From: Methanobacteriota archaeon
GTDB lineage: Archaea; Thermoplasmatota; Poseidoniia; Poseidoniales; Poseidoniaceae
NCBI GenBank assembly: GCA_949514915.1
Contig: CATFLP010000127.1
Coordinates: forward strand, 1-55,825
Direction: 5' to 3'
DNA length: 55,825 bases
Shown here: in pieces, positions 21,501-29,059 of the stretch
Numbering within the stretch: the stretch's first letter is position 1
Layout of the letters: the number at the start of each line of letters is the position of its first letter
Made by a program: the position numbers and the translations under genes
The notes under the pieces: generated by a model
Database searches by the model: none
Seen by the model: only the letters and a program-made list of their open reading frames with translations
What the model was told of the DNA's origin: nothing

Positions 21501-23827
21501 GATGGTTAAATTTCAGTCATGATCCAATTGAAGGGCAACATATATTTCAAGCAAGTATTGTTGATGTACATGGTTTGAAAAATCAAACTAATACTTGGTT
21601 GGTACATGATCATACAAACCCAGAAATCAATGTGATTAATTTACCTTATTCTAATTTAACAAATTTAACCCAGTTGGATTTAATTTTAGAAATTAACGAA
21701 TATTCACAATTAATGATAAATGGAATTCTAGAACAATGGCCTGGCATTCAATTTTGGACAACTCTTGATTTATTTGAAGGCGAAAATGAATTCATGATTA
21801 AAGCAATAGATAGGGCAGGCAATTGGGGAGAATTACCATTGATTATTACTAGAGATACGATTTCGCCAGCAATTTCTCTATTCCCCCTTCCTTCCACTCC
21901 ACAAAATGTTTCAGAAATTACAATTAGTGGTTGGGTTGAACATGGTTCTACAGCATGCTTAGGAGAACTTATTTTCAGTAACCCAATTGTTGGTGAAGTT
22001 TTAGCAGATTGTGATCTAAGATCTAATCAAACAGGTTCAGACTCTCAAGGATGGAGATTTAGTGTAACTTATGATCTTTCCGAAGTTAATGATGGTGAAT
22101 TTTTATTCGAGTTAAAGGCTAGAGATTGGGCTGGTAATTGGAATGAAGTTAACACCAGTTTTAATTTAGATACAACACCACCCTCCATTGAATGGATTTA
22201 TCCTAATATTTTTGATAATAATTTATCAAATCAATACCTTAATTTATCTTGGGAAACAGATGAGCAATCTAATCAATACGTGTATCATAATGGCAACTTA
22301 ATTTCGGAATTAAATGGATATGGAATTAATGAATTAAACCTAGAGTTAACAGAAACTGGAGTTCATGAATTTTGTATTTTTGCTATAGATACGGCACAAA
22401 ACTTTGCTGAATATTGTATAGAATCATATTTATCACCTGATATATATTTTACAGATGTATATGCGCCATGGGATGGAAAAACTGTTAATTCCAAAGTAGT
22501 TAGTGCAGAAATATTCTCTGGCCCTAATCAAACTTATAGCTGGGCTAAATTATATTCAAACATGTGGGTTGTTCAACAGCAAGAAGAAACATTTAATGAA
22601 TTTACAACAGTAAGTTTTGATTTAGATGAAGGAATAAATAATTTGAGAATATTTGTTTCAACTTTAGATGGTTATGTAATACATGAATTATCTGTTATTC
22701 TTGATACAGAATCACCAAAATTAAATACAGATATTTCTTTAAAAAATATTTCAGTATCTGATAACTCATTGGATATTACTGGAGATTGTGAGCCTGGTTT
22801 ATTTGTAAATGCAATATTGCAATCTGAATTTTTAGAAGTGGAATGTAATTCATTGGGTAGATATTTGATAAGTATGCCATTATCTGGCCCAGAAGGAGAA
22901 AAACAAGTTTCCCTTTGGTCAGAAGATTTAGCGGGTAATACAGCACAGATCACTTTAAATTTCACATTAGATACAATTTCACCCACGATAGCAATAATTC
23001 AAATTAATGGTAATTGTACAGATCTGCCAATACCTACAATTTTTGATAATAATGAATTACCTTCATGTTTATTAGATGCAAATGCTAAATTTACAGGTGA
23101 AGATATTGTAGAATGGCGCTTTGTAGCTTTTTATGAAGGGATTGAAGTAGAAAGAATTAGTGGATTTAATATAGAGAATGGTACTGAAATAAACCTTCAG
23201 GTTAATGACAATATCATGAGTGGTACCTGGGTATTTAATGCTTGGGCCATAGATGATGCTGGAAATAATTTTGAAACAAATCAAGTTTTTAATTTAACAA
23301 GTGAAGGTTTTTCAGGATTGCAACATGCAACAAAAATTGGTTCTAGTTTAAATTTGATAATAATTGTAATTACTATATTTATGTTATTTACTTTAATTTT
23401 AATCAAGAAAAGAGAATCTGTATCAGTTGAAATATTTGATGAATCACCATCAATAAACCCTGAAATGATTTTTGATGAAAATGATTTATCTTTAGATGAA
23501 TTAACACTTAAAGAAGAACCTAATTTTAAATCAGAAATTATTGAAAATAATGAAACACATGTAGAGATTCAAGAAATAGAATCTTTGTTGAATTCAGAAA
23601 TTACTAATCAGGAAACAGACTTTGATTCACTAAAAGAACTTCTAGATTCAGAAACAAATACATTAGATGAAGCAGAAGTATTTGCTAATGATACAGGAGT
23701 TATGTTGGCTGCCGAGGGTACAATACAAGGCCAAACAGGTTGGTATCACGATAGGGATGGAAATTTATTTTATTGGAATGTTGATGAAAATGGAGTTTGG
23801 ACAAAAATCGATACGGAGTTGAATTAA
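15512..23827 (+). CDS. Giant cell-surface S8 (subtilisin-like) peptidase with CBM-like, PA14 and LamG modules
   Basis: This 2771-aa surface protein begins with a membrane/signal segment (about residues 26-45). The subtilisin triad is Asp202 (VADSGIDFAHPD), His411 (NHGTLCASA) and Ser596 (GTSLATPVAAG), with oxyanion Asn514 (AAGNGG). A long insert lies between Asp and His. Downstream are a PPC-like beta domain (~1170-1270), a CBM6/35-like domain (~1444-1590, FEAEDFS), a PA14 domain (~1611-1760), a LamG-type domain (~1772-1985) and Ig-like repeats. A C-terminal membrane helix (~2613-2632) is followed by an acidic cytoplasmic segment and a tryptophan-rich end (GWYHDRDGNLFYW). It probably degrades or binds extracellular protein-polysaccharide particles. 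An alternative start is ATG at 15545. Confidence 0.9.
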   Translation: MCYNLTASREPMYDRLSSKRTQVNSAVLLVLLMISSIFVNIFTNLDSSFQEQMTQIDENLFLQENFENNIVYLPNLEYYTAMGEEIVELVVITNDLSSLTEWQKENGFLIKQVDLKNGQKFTEHSLPDFGLQHRKISLSGWMVEKLETISGILMVMPDPGTPQPVALEEPGEYSVVSGELHGATDSWDRNISGQGIKVAVADSGIDFAHPDLNGTQARVDDVTSPWNGWPIVFDPRSMEQWQRNGNTYPNDSSSWYSDTSTIEYDLDMNDFLDDSNLSIFGINPSVSGEYHLGKHPDTVLQSLAGGEIDILVVDELIAGVYDTVYVDTNRDGYFNDEKPMKMGSETSGRDTDGDGLWDQSAGMLYWISDGANSLPYGPTYTSRAGLQDRIPGNGNLTLFMLNVHTGPAGNHGTLCASAVAAQGIVGDGAVLGMAPDSELIAIANIYAGGSLLDVFRFAAEGYDGNLTSGDESNIASFSFGWRPPEGGADGTALYLDWMTRVHATKTTYLAAAGNGGHGYGTVATPGASSGIITVGAFSSKGGDNWGQSVMWTDRGPNALGRMDPDIVAVGWSATGDTTLNQKSNANSAYSSWAGTSLATPVAAGLTALVTQAWYETNGDWPNSLQIRDLIMSTADDRGYDPFVQGAGWFNAKRGVETILNQNDTTFWVQPAYWMAGKLQGANRDANMNILLPGESDSVNITLNNTGTSTIDYSFEPVVIEPITHNRIIWNASSSSGWDGYQSSRPDLVFPVNLQNNQNYTLDDDTILIRARASLNGSAFDSDQNRNEENVPLIKILRWNDDDGDGKYWEDLDGDGEVDDGEWEAGSEYTMVTQTGHVSPQTEARMGMPLDHSDSGILVGIWLEQVRSSNVDPVQMEIDITTFGYSSNPWIQNISNIVVLPGDEEIVTVDLDVPLNAYPGLHQQALMITANNGTNDSHSWPLPIIVNVAMEGPNELISLPLDDELTNQSLYRSTWMQGAQGWGWREESGDWKSVSLNWPSNLTTGNILIDVDWDDNVWTDIDAHLLSEQSHPYFNEDPLAYGPVHFSVESGSENNYQGSGKWDWNTYTGESRELLQANPSNGVKQLLLHSTFHGVGTNDNPVNVTVSYVDSLGAPLQRVVDDWSNGGFNQPIQIGSTHSLNVEEVRAIGWIKPLSLQNESATQDTPGDWSSSGYVREIDIEGAQEFKINIDSNMFGDDLDLAVYRDSNENGVIDWGNEQEATSGSGSSRENIMIENPADGTWFIVVQGYDVPNVNTTFWMEVEVLKGDNLIVEDILQLNESEINQSYPNGSARLGGIIPEDVISLNLTASIPPEEGYWKGILELVLEGDSGIVKIPYHYQLNEFPTEIEFLQINKGEYRNKSGPISLHLLDRGGGFSLNDLEFNGSFSSNMITNWTDWELNQWHDFTFEGIGMDGEWKDLTNTWLGLQVEESNTSVLTEYSGFVVFEAEDFSNTTVGIGTALNTYWSEETIVSGYSGRSYLEAKPNNGVNVFDSTDGPRLDYEIDFNSPGTYYVYVRVLGQSGSDDSLHVGLDGNPLTYGDVGMTSGSSWEWKDTAAGNVVTFDVQNPGRHTFNIWMREDGVIVDKVVLQQSGSIPTGLGPSGLMSTNGFNSGLIAEFFDNSGLSVNTSGMPDLNGRTPDFTRIDPMINYSNSNNQPWPGLSSSFADEFSSRHTGYVRVDIAGNYTFYVNSDDGSKLWIDNQIVVENIGTHAIREESGTIYLNAGYHTLKLEFFENFGWAGLELKWESDTIPKQYVPPESLFHGSGLPIRQNELVSWWPLDEANGTIVGDLISGYDLNLSGTNGTDWEMCRRAYCHNFDGIDDFAIYDLNANEEWSGDFTVSMWVKAETLGQSDFSSIFAVDNSGGNNRSFQFMVDGNNPGTYQFYSDSRYDIGPVDDDSWVHLAATYSDSKISSPSSTTATLRLYYNGLLANTASIDPLDANNFNLYKLGVNRAGNSYFAGLIDDVRVYDASLGSNEVLAIYNNDQFPDSGGIIREGWLNFSHDPIEGQHIFQASIVDVHGLKNQTNTWLVHDHTNPEINVINLPYSNLTNLTQLDLILEINEYSQLMINGILEQWPGIQFWTTLDLFEGENEFMIKAIDRAGNWGELPLIITRDTISPAISLFPLPSTPQNVSEITISGWVEHGSTACLGELIFSNPIVGEVLADCDLRSNQTGSDSQGWRFSVTYDLSEVNDGEFLFELKARDWAGNWNEVNTSFNLDTTPPSIEWIYPNIFDNNLSNQYLNLSWETDEQSNQYVYHNGNLISELNGYGINELNLELTETGVHEFCIFAIDTAQNFAEYCIESYLSPDIYFTDVYAPWDGKTVNSKVVSAEIFSGPNQTYSWAKLYSNMWVVQQQEETFNEFTTVSFDLDEGINNLRIFVSTLDGYVIHELSVILDTESPKLNTDISLKNISVSDNSLDITGDCEPGLFVNAILQSEFLEVECNSLGRYLISMPLSGPEGEKQVSLWSEDLAGNTAQITLNFTLDTISPTIAIIQINGNCTDLPIPTIFDNNELPSCLLDANAKFTGEDIVEWRFVAFYEGIEVERISGFNIENGTEINLQVNDNIMSGTWVFNAWAIDDAGNNFETNQVFNLTSEGFSGLQHATKIGSSLNLIIIVITIFMLFTLILIKKRESVSVEIFDESPSINPEMIFDENDLSLDELTLKEEPNFKSEIIENNETHVEIQEIESLLNSEITNQETDFDSLKELLDSETNTLDEAEVFANDTGVMLAAEGTIQGQTGWYHDRDGNLFYWNVDENGVWTKIDTELN

Positions 23828-24400
23828 TTGGACAGTTCAAATAAAATTGATTTGGAAAAGTTTGCAAATTATATGAAAAATATTCCTATTCCTGAAGATC
23901 CTCCTATTATTTCTAATGAACTTAAGGAAAAAATAGTAAATTCGACAAAAGAAGAATTACCAAAAATATCTATTTTGATTGAAAAATTAGAATTATGTTG
24001 GTTGCCGTCAAATGATAATCGGTTAGGCGTGACAACGTTTAGTGGTGATTACAATGAATTATATCGTAAGAAACGTTTAAATTTACCCTTGGGGCCGATT
24101 AAAATTAAAATTCATCCAGTACTTATTGATGATGAAAAGTTATTTAATCATACATTGGTTCATGAAATTCTACATGCATCTGGAATGTTTGAACATTCTG
24201 AAACACATGATGAATTAACTAATAAAATTGCACCAGCACCCTCATTATCAGAATCACTAGTTTTAAGATATTTACAAGCAATAATGATTTCAACAACTAA
24301 TGTGCTCAGTTGGGAATGTGATAATTGTAATTATATTTGGACAAGAAATACATTTATCAAACCAAATGTTTGTCCAAAATGTTCATCATTATTGAAGTGA
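23828..24400 (+). CDS. SprT-like zinc metallopeptidase-fold protein with C-terminal zinc ribbon
   Basis: The 190-aa product contains an HExxH zincin motif (His112-Glu-x-x-His116 in LVHEILHASG) and ends with a CxxC...CxxC zinc ribbon (ECDNCNY and CPKCSS). This arrangement is like SprT/Spartan proteins, which in other organisms cleave DNA-protein crosslinks. The DNA-repair role is an analogy. The start codon is a TTG immediately after the stop of the giant peptidase with no gap, so it is likely co-translated with it. Confidence 0.7.
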   Translation: MDSSNKIDLEKFANYMKNIPIPEDPPIISNELKEKIVNSTKEELPKISILIEKLELCWLPSNDNRLGVTTFSGDYNELYRKKRLNLPLGPIKIKIHPVLIDDEKLFNHTLVHEILHASGMFEHSETHDELTNKIAPAPSLSESLVLRYLQAIMISTTNVLSWECDNCNYIWTRNTFIKPNVCPKCSSLLK

Positions 24401-24405
24401 AATGG

Positions 24406-24576
24406 TGGGGGCACTGGGATTTGAACCCAGACCAGCGGATATCTTCTACGTATCAGTCATCAAACAGGTCAGCGCTCCAGTTGGTCATCAGCAAAGCAGC
24501 TTTCCTCCTGTCTTCATTCCCGTTCGAATCCCGTGCAACTGGAGCCCGCGATACTACCAGGTTATACTATACCCCC
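24406..24576 (-). tRNA. tRNA-Trp (anticodon CCA) with 98-nt intron
   Basis: The mature tRNA is 73 nt. It has acceptor GGGGGTA/TGCCCCC, a D-stem GTAT/GTAT rich in wobble pairs, and an anticodon stem GCGGG/TCCGC interrupted by the intron. The T-arm is CTGGG-TTCAAAT-CCCAG and the discriminator is A. The loop C32 T33 C34 C35 A36 G37 gives anticodon CCA. The intron is placed at the canonical 37/38 position (24441-24538); the exact cut sites are assigned by convention. No CCA end is encoded. Confidence 0.92.
24441..24538 (-). ncRNA. tRNA-Trp intron acting as a C/D-box 2'-O-methylation guide
   Basis: Within the intron RNA, box C UGAUGA (24485-24490) is followed by a 12-nt guide (24473-24484) and box D CUGA (24469-24472). 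Ten guide bases pair with pre-tRNA positions G31 to G37 plus the first three intron bases. The fifth base upstream of box D pairs with C34, predicting Cm34. Further C-like (24511-24518, 24457-24462) and CUGA (24453-24456) boxes are present. Archaeal pre-tRNA-Trp introns are known to guide C34 and U39 methylation. I could not find the U39 guide. Confidence 0.85.
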
Positions 24577-24658
24577 ATTGGTGAACACCCGAGTAGTCCT
24601 CGGCTTATCAACACAACGTATGTGCATCATTATAGAATATAAAAAAAGAAAGAAGTAT

Positions 24659-24766
24659 TCAGACTTTTGCTTCTCTTCTAGCCCTTTTACGTCGGCGTAG
24701 TTTTTTCTTACGCCATTTCCATCTTTGATTCCCAGTTTTCTTCCAAGCACGAGAACCTCTCTTCAT
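24659..24766 (-). CDS. rpl41e: Ribosomal protein eL41-like, 35 aa
   Basis: A 35-codon frame from ATG (24766) to TGA encodes a peptide that is about half Lys/Arg, with a core WKWRKKKLRRRKRARR very like the eL41 core KWRKKRTRRLKRKRR. In eukaryotes and some archaea this tiny helix sits in the ribosome at the subunit interface. There is no ribosome-binding site before the ATG. It lies between two tRNA genes on the same strand. Confidence 0.75.
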   Translation of the reverse strand: MKRGSRAWKKTGNQRWKWRKKKLRRRKRARREAKV

Positions 24767-24848
24767 GGTAACGAGTGGCCGACTTACTCCCTGTATATGA
24801 GTTTGCTCACTCACAAAACATGTAAACAGACACCTATTTTTGACAATA

Positions 24849-24920
24849 CGGGCACACGGGGATTCGAACCCCGGTTGCCGGCTTAGAAGGCCAGCGTGAT
24901 ATCCACTACACTATGCGCCC
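24849..24920 (-). tRNA. tRNA-Arg (anticodon UCU)
   Basis: This is a complete 72-nt cloverleaf on the minus strand: acceptor GGGCGCA/TGTGCCC, anticodon stem CTGGC/GCCGG, loop CTTCTAA with anticodon TCT, T-arm CGGGG-TTCGAAT-CCCCG, discriminator G. There is no intron and no encoded CCA. Confidence 0.94.
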
Positions 24921-25014
24921 AATCTCTGTCGGGTAATAACGGTCTTATAACGATGTATAACAAGCGTTAACATCTACCCGTCAATTTGAAGTCATGAAAC
25001 TCTACGAGTAGATT

Positions 25015-27168
25015 ATGGGCCGCGGCATTATTGCAATGAATATTTTATTACTGCTATTGCTTCCTTCAATTGCAGTAGCATTACCAGTAAGTAAGGAAAT
25101 TCCAGAATGGCAAATAATGCCTGAAGGCCATACATTAGAAATTCCGTTTCAAATATCTAATGAAAAATATGACGATAATCCTTGGTGGTTAACAACGACT
25201 TTAGATAATAACCGAAATAAAATTCATGATTCTTTAGAAACAGTTTCAGAACCTGTAAGTGTTGGAATTTCTTATGATCACACTCCAGTTAGTAAAGATA
25301 TTCAATTAATTGAGGAAATGGGTTATTCTGTTAATTTGGAAGTTCCAGAAGTAGATGCATTATTAATTGGAACTGTTAATTCAAGTGACATTCTCAAACT
25401 TTCCAACTTAGATGGTGTAGTAATGGTAGAACGATATGGAGAGGTTGTATTTTATGGAGATATCCAAACTCCTGCAGTTAAAGCTAGAAATTCTACATTA
25501 TATCCTGTTGGTGCATGGGATCTTGGAGTTAGTGGTAAGGGAGTAAATATCGCTTTGACAGATACTGGTGTGGATAATGAGCATCCTGGTTTGTCAGGAA
25601 AATTTGTTGCTGGTTATGATGCAGTTTGTTTTGTACACTCAGATCCACAGTGTATTTTAGCTGGTGGTCGTGAAACAGATGGTTCATTTGATCCTGATGA
25701 TGGTAATCAACATGGTACTGCATGTATGGGTATGGCTGCAGCAACAGGAATAGAGGCAGATGGTTCACAAAGTGATTTTTATGGCTCAGCACCAGATGCA
25801 TCACTTGTTGATGTCCGAATAGGAACTGATATTGGGGCTGGCCCTTTCGAAAATTATGTAATATCTCAGGATTTTTATGAATCTGCAATGAATGGTATTC
25901 AATGGATTATTGACAATAGAGATACTGCTTGGCCTGGTGTAGATGAATCACTACATGGGATTGATATAATTTCTTTATCTTGGGGAATTACTAGTCATGA
26001 AGATGGAGGAAGTGATGGAGAAGACATGTTTAGCCGTTTGCTTGATGAAGCAATGGAAGTTGGTGTCACAGTAAGTGTAGCAGCAGGGAATGACGGTCCA
26101 GATAATGATGGTTTGTCAGGAATGGGTTCCAGCAGCTTATCAATAACAGTTGGAGCAACTGATGATCAAAATACAATTGATAGAGAAGATGATACTATTG
26201 CAAGTTATTCGAGTAGGGGCCCTAGAAAGGATAATGGAAATAATAATCCCCTCGATGAATTTAAACCAGAAGTTACTGCACCAGGAACGAATATTATTCA
26301 AGCAGAAGGTTGTGTAACTAGTGGAGGCTGTTCTAATATTATTGATGATGCAGCTGATAATACATATACTGGAAGAGGAAGTGGAACTTCTTATGCTACG
26401 CCAGCAGTAACTGGAGTAATTGCACTAATGATGGAGGCGAATCCAGATTTAGATCCATTACAAATTAAAGAGATTTTAAAACAAACTGCAGAAAGAAGAG
26501 GAGAACCATTCGATACTAGTATTGATCCTTTTTGGAACAAGGACTTTGGTTGGGGGATGGTTGATGCACATGCTGCCGTAAAATTATCCTTTGATTTACT
26601 AAATTCGGGTATGGAAATGGAAAATTATTCACCTTATTTACAGTTGCATATAACTTCATTTTCAGAGGATTTAGAAAACTCATCTACAATGATTAGTGGT
26701 ATTGCTTGGGCCCAACAAGGAGAAGTATCTGCAATTGAGTACAATATTGATGACGGTGTTTGGTATCAAGCTACTTATGAAGAAGTTAATGAAACAAATC
26801 AAAATGTTCCCTTTAATTGGTCAATACAATTAGATCCTGGAGCATTATCTGATAAAAATCACACAATACAAATTAGAAGTGTTGGAGCAGGAGATACAAA
26901 TAATCAATATTCTCTTTTGAGTATTTTAACAATAAGGGGAACTGGTGTTTCTGATGATTCTAGTGGAGGAATAAATATGTTTGTTATTATTTCACTTTTC
27001 ATCATAATTGGCTTCTTACTTGTAATGTTTATGTCTCAGATTAGTCAACCTGAATTACTACCATCTTATCAAGAACAAATGCACCAAGGCAACAATTTAT
27101 CTGGGAAAGTATTAGATGCGGAATTGCTGGATGTAGTAGAAGATTTTGAGAAGAATCATCCAACCTAA
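25015..27168 (+). CDS. Secreted membrane-anchored S8 (subtilisin-like) peptidase
   Basis: This 717-aa protein has a cleavable-type signal peptide (hydrophobic LLLLLLPSIAVA then ALP). A propeptide-like region is followed by a catalytic domain with Asp183 (TDTGVDNEHP), His233 (NQHGTACMG) and Ser459 (GSGTSYATPAV). A beta domain and a C-terminal membrane helix (~653-675) follow, leaving a short cytoplasmic tail. It is a normal-sized relative of the giant peptidase at 15512, lying on the other side of the tRNA cluster. In-frame ATGs occur at 25015 and 25036; the first gives a better charged N-region. Confidence 0.9.
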   Translation: MGRGIIAMNILLLLLLPSIAVALPVSKEIPEWQIMPEGHTLEIPFQISNEKYDDNPWWLTTTLDNNRNKIHDSLETVSEPVSVGISYDHTPVSKDIQLIEEMGYSVNLEVPEVDALLIGTVNSSDILKLSNLDGVVMVERYGEVVFYGDIQTPAVKARNSTLYPVGAWDLGVSGKGVNIALTDTGVDNEHPGLSGKFVAGYDAVCFVHSDPQCILAGGRETDGSFDPDDGNQHGTACMGMAAATGIEADGSQSDFYGSAPDASLVDVRIGTDIGAGPFENYVISQDFYESAMNGIQWIIDNRDTAWPGVDESLHGIDIISLSWGITSHEDGGSDGEDMFSRLLDEAMEVGVTVSVAAGNDGPDNDGLSGMGSSSLSITVGATDDQNTIDREDDTIASYSSRGPRKDNGNNNPLDEFKPEVTAPGTNIIQAEGCVTSGGCSNIIDDAADNTYTGRGSGTSYATPAVTGVIALMMEANPDLDPLQIKEILKQTAERRGEPFDTSIDPFWNKDFGWGMVDAHAAVKLSFDLLNSGMEMENYSPYLQLHITSFSEDLENSSTMISGIAWAQQGEVSAIEYNIDDGVWYQATYEEVNETNQNVPFNWSIQLDPGALSDKNHTIQIRSVGAGDTNNQYSLLSILTIRGTGVSDDSSGGINMFVIISLFIIIGFLLVMFMSQISQPELLPSYQEQMHQGNNLSGKVLDAELLDVVEDFEKNHPT

Positions 27169-27215
27169 TGAATATTTTTGAATTATTTCCGCGCGAGAGT
27201 TTCAAGTGTAGAAGC

Positions 27216-27250
27216 CACCTCCGATGGTACGGATGCGTTCCGGCGGTGAG
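27216..27250 (+). promoter_or_regulatory. Hairpin that covers the ribosome-binding site of the aminotransferase
   Basis: CACCTCCG (27216-27223) pairs with CGGCGGTG (27241-27248) with one mismatch. The second arm contains most of the GGTGAG ribosome-binding site six bases before the TTG start. The segment is strikingly G/C-rich for this genome. Confidence 0.45.
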
Positions 27251-27255
27251 TATTT

Positions 27256-28404
27256 TTGAGTCGGGATTTTACAAAAAGAGTTTTAGCAATTCAGCCAACG
27301 GGCGTTCGGAAAATGTTTGATATGGCAGGAGATGATGTCATTTCATTTGGATTAGGTGAACCTGATTTCCAGCCACCACCTCTTGCAATTGAAGAGTTTC
27401 ACAAAGCCATGTTGGATGGCCGTAATAAATACACTACAACTGCAGGGTTACCAGAATTAAGAAAGAAAATTGCAGAGTCCTGGTCTGATTATGACCCTAA
27501 TCTAAATGAACAAAATGTATGTATGACAATGTCTGGAACAAATGCACTTTTCAATTGTTTTATGGCTTTAGTAGAATCTGGAAATAATGTATTACTTCCA
27601 GAACCATATTTTCCATTATATGGTCCAGACGTGGTTTTAACAGGAGGGGAAGCTAGATATTATCCTTGTTTATTTGAAAATGAATTTATTCCTTCGATTG
27701 AAGATTTAGAAGAATTAGTAGATGAAAATACAAAAGCAATACTGTACAATTTCCCTTCAAATCCTACAGGTGCTATGCTTACAATTGAACAGAGAGACAC
27801 TCTTTTGAATTTTGCAAAAAAACATAACCTTTGGATTATCACTGATGAAGTGTATGATAGAATAATTTACGAAGGAGAACATATTTCTTTTATTGGAACA
27901 GATTATGAGAGAGTGTTACTAATAAATTCTTTTTCAAAAACATTTGCAATGACGGGATGGAGGATTGGATATATATTATCTCCAAACCTTGAAGCAATGG
28001 AGCAAGTAATAAAGTTGCAATATTATTTAGCTGCATGTTCAAATGATGGCATGCAATATGCGGTTTTAGCTGCATTTGAAAATGCAAGTGAGTATCCAAA
28101 AGAAATGGCGCTTGAATTTAAGAAAAGAAGAGATTTAATCTGTGAAAGACTCAATAATATGCCAGGTGTTTCATGTCATGTGCCTAAAGGTGCATTTTAT
28201 GTATTTCCAAAAGTATCTGTAAATGGTATGAGTTCTGAAGATTTGGCTATTGAATTATTGAAAGGAGGAGTACTTTGTTCTCCTGGATCTGCCTTTGGAG
28301 AATCTGGAGAAGGTCACCTTAGGTTTGCTTATACAATATCAAGAGAGGATATTTCAAAAGGAATGGATAAAGTAGAGGCAGTACTTCAAAAACTTACAAA
28401 ATAG
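27256..28404 (+). CDS. Class I/II pyridoxal-phosphate aminotransferase (aspartate aminotransferase-like)
   Basis: This 382-aa fold-type I aminotransferase has the PLP Schiff-base Lys228 in NSFSKTFAMTGWRIGY, the NFPSNPTG motif and the DEVYD cofactor-binding aspartate. The C-terminal arginine lies in GHLRFAYT. The family transfers amino groups between amino acids and 2-oxoacids; aspartate, alanine or aromatic substrates are all possible. Translation starts at TTG (27256), with GGTGAG six bases upstream. The next gene starts 11 bp downstream and has its own GGAGG site. Confidence 0.88.
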   Translation: MSRDFTKRVLAIQPTGVRKMFDMAGDDVISFGLGEPDFQPPPLAIEEFHKAMLDGRNKYTTTAGLPELRKKIAESWSDYDPNLNEQNVCMTMSGTNALFNCFMALVESGNNVLLPEPYFPLYGPDVVLTGGEARYYPCLFENEFIPSIEDLEELVDENTKAILYNFPSNPTGAMLTIEQRDTLLNFAKKHNLWIITDEVYDRIIYEGEHISFIGTDYERVLLINSFSKTFAMTGWRIGYILSPNLEAMEQVIKLQYYLAACSNDGMQYAVLAAFENASEYPKEMALEFKKRRDLICERLNNMPGVSCHVPKGAFYVFPKVSVNGMSSEDLAIELLKGGVLCSPGSAFGESGEGHLRFAYTISREDISKGMDKVEAVLQKLTK

Positions 28405-28415
28405 GAGGGCTCAAT

Positions 28416-29051
28416 ATGAGCACATTAATCTCGGGAATTTTTTGGTTAATCTTAGGTGGACTTATAGGGCATATAATACCAAGAGTCCCTATCATGTTTT
28501 TTACAAGATCAAAATCTCAAAATTTAATGTTTCCTCCACATCCAGAACCAATGCCTATTACATCGGAATTATTGGTAAGGATACTTAATATGAGAAAACT
28601 ATATTGGATGTCCTTATTTTTCACATTACCTTCACTTGTTTTTGGATGGATTATGATTTCATGGGCTAATTCTCCAATGGGATTCGGGATGTTTTTAGCT
28701 AGTGGTTGGACAATAATATCTAGATTGTTACCAGATAGTGTGCACAAAAAATACAATTATCCTTATTCTTTAAGTTTGATTTTTGATTTAAATTTACTAA
28801 TAAATAGTGCTAGGTTGAAAGATGTATTAGTAGATGAAGGATTAGAAATTAATAATGCACTAATTTGTTGTGAAAATATAAACCCTCAATGGGAAGTAGC
28901 TTGTGTAAGGTGTTTAAATTGTGATAGATTGCTCTTGAATCATCCAAGGCCAGATTTGGGGAGAATAAGAACGGATGGATTTTTGAAAGGAGGACTTAGA
29001 GTTTTATTGTTAGATAGTCGCCCATTACTTTCGTTAAAGGACGAAGAATAA
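28416..29051 (+). CDS. Unknown membrane protein with cysteine-rich cytoplasmic segment
   Basis: I do not recognise this 211-aa protein. It has an N-terminal hydrophobic segment (~5-30), a second pair at ~65-105, and a soluble C-terminal half. That half contains Cys-Cys and a CxxCxxC cluster (CVRCLNCDR), which could bind a metal. A GGAGG site precedes the ATG and it is 11 bp from the aminotransferase, so it is probably in the same operon. Confidence 0.6.
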   Translation: MSTLISGIFWLILGGLIGHIIPRVPIMFFTRSKSQNLMFPPHPEPMPITSELLVRILNMRKLYWMSLFFTLPSLVFGWIMISWANSPMGFGMFLASGWTIISRLLPDSVHKKYNYPYSLSLIFDLNLLINSARLKDVLVDEGLEINNALICCENINPQWEVACVRCLNCDRLLLNHPRPDLGRIRTDGFLKGGLRVLLLDSRPLLSLKDEE

Positions 29052-29059
29052 TTTCATTA

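Noticed and set aside
24402-24642. Overlapping plus-strand reading frames over the tRNA-Trp region
   Set aside because: They are antisense to a complete intron-containing tRNA and have no protein-like composition or ribosome-binding site.
15000-27200. A tRNA-associated integrated element between the two S8 peptidases
   Set aside because: No integrase, direct repeats or attachment-site duplication could be seen, and base composition matches the neighbours.
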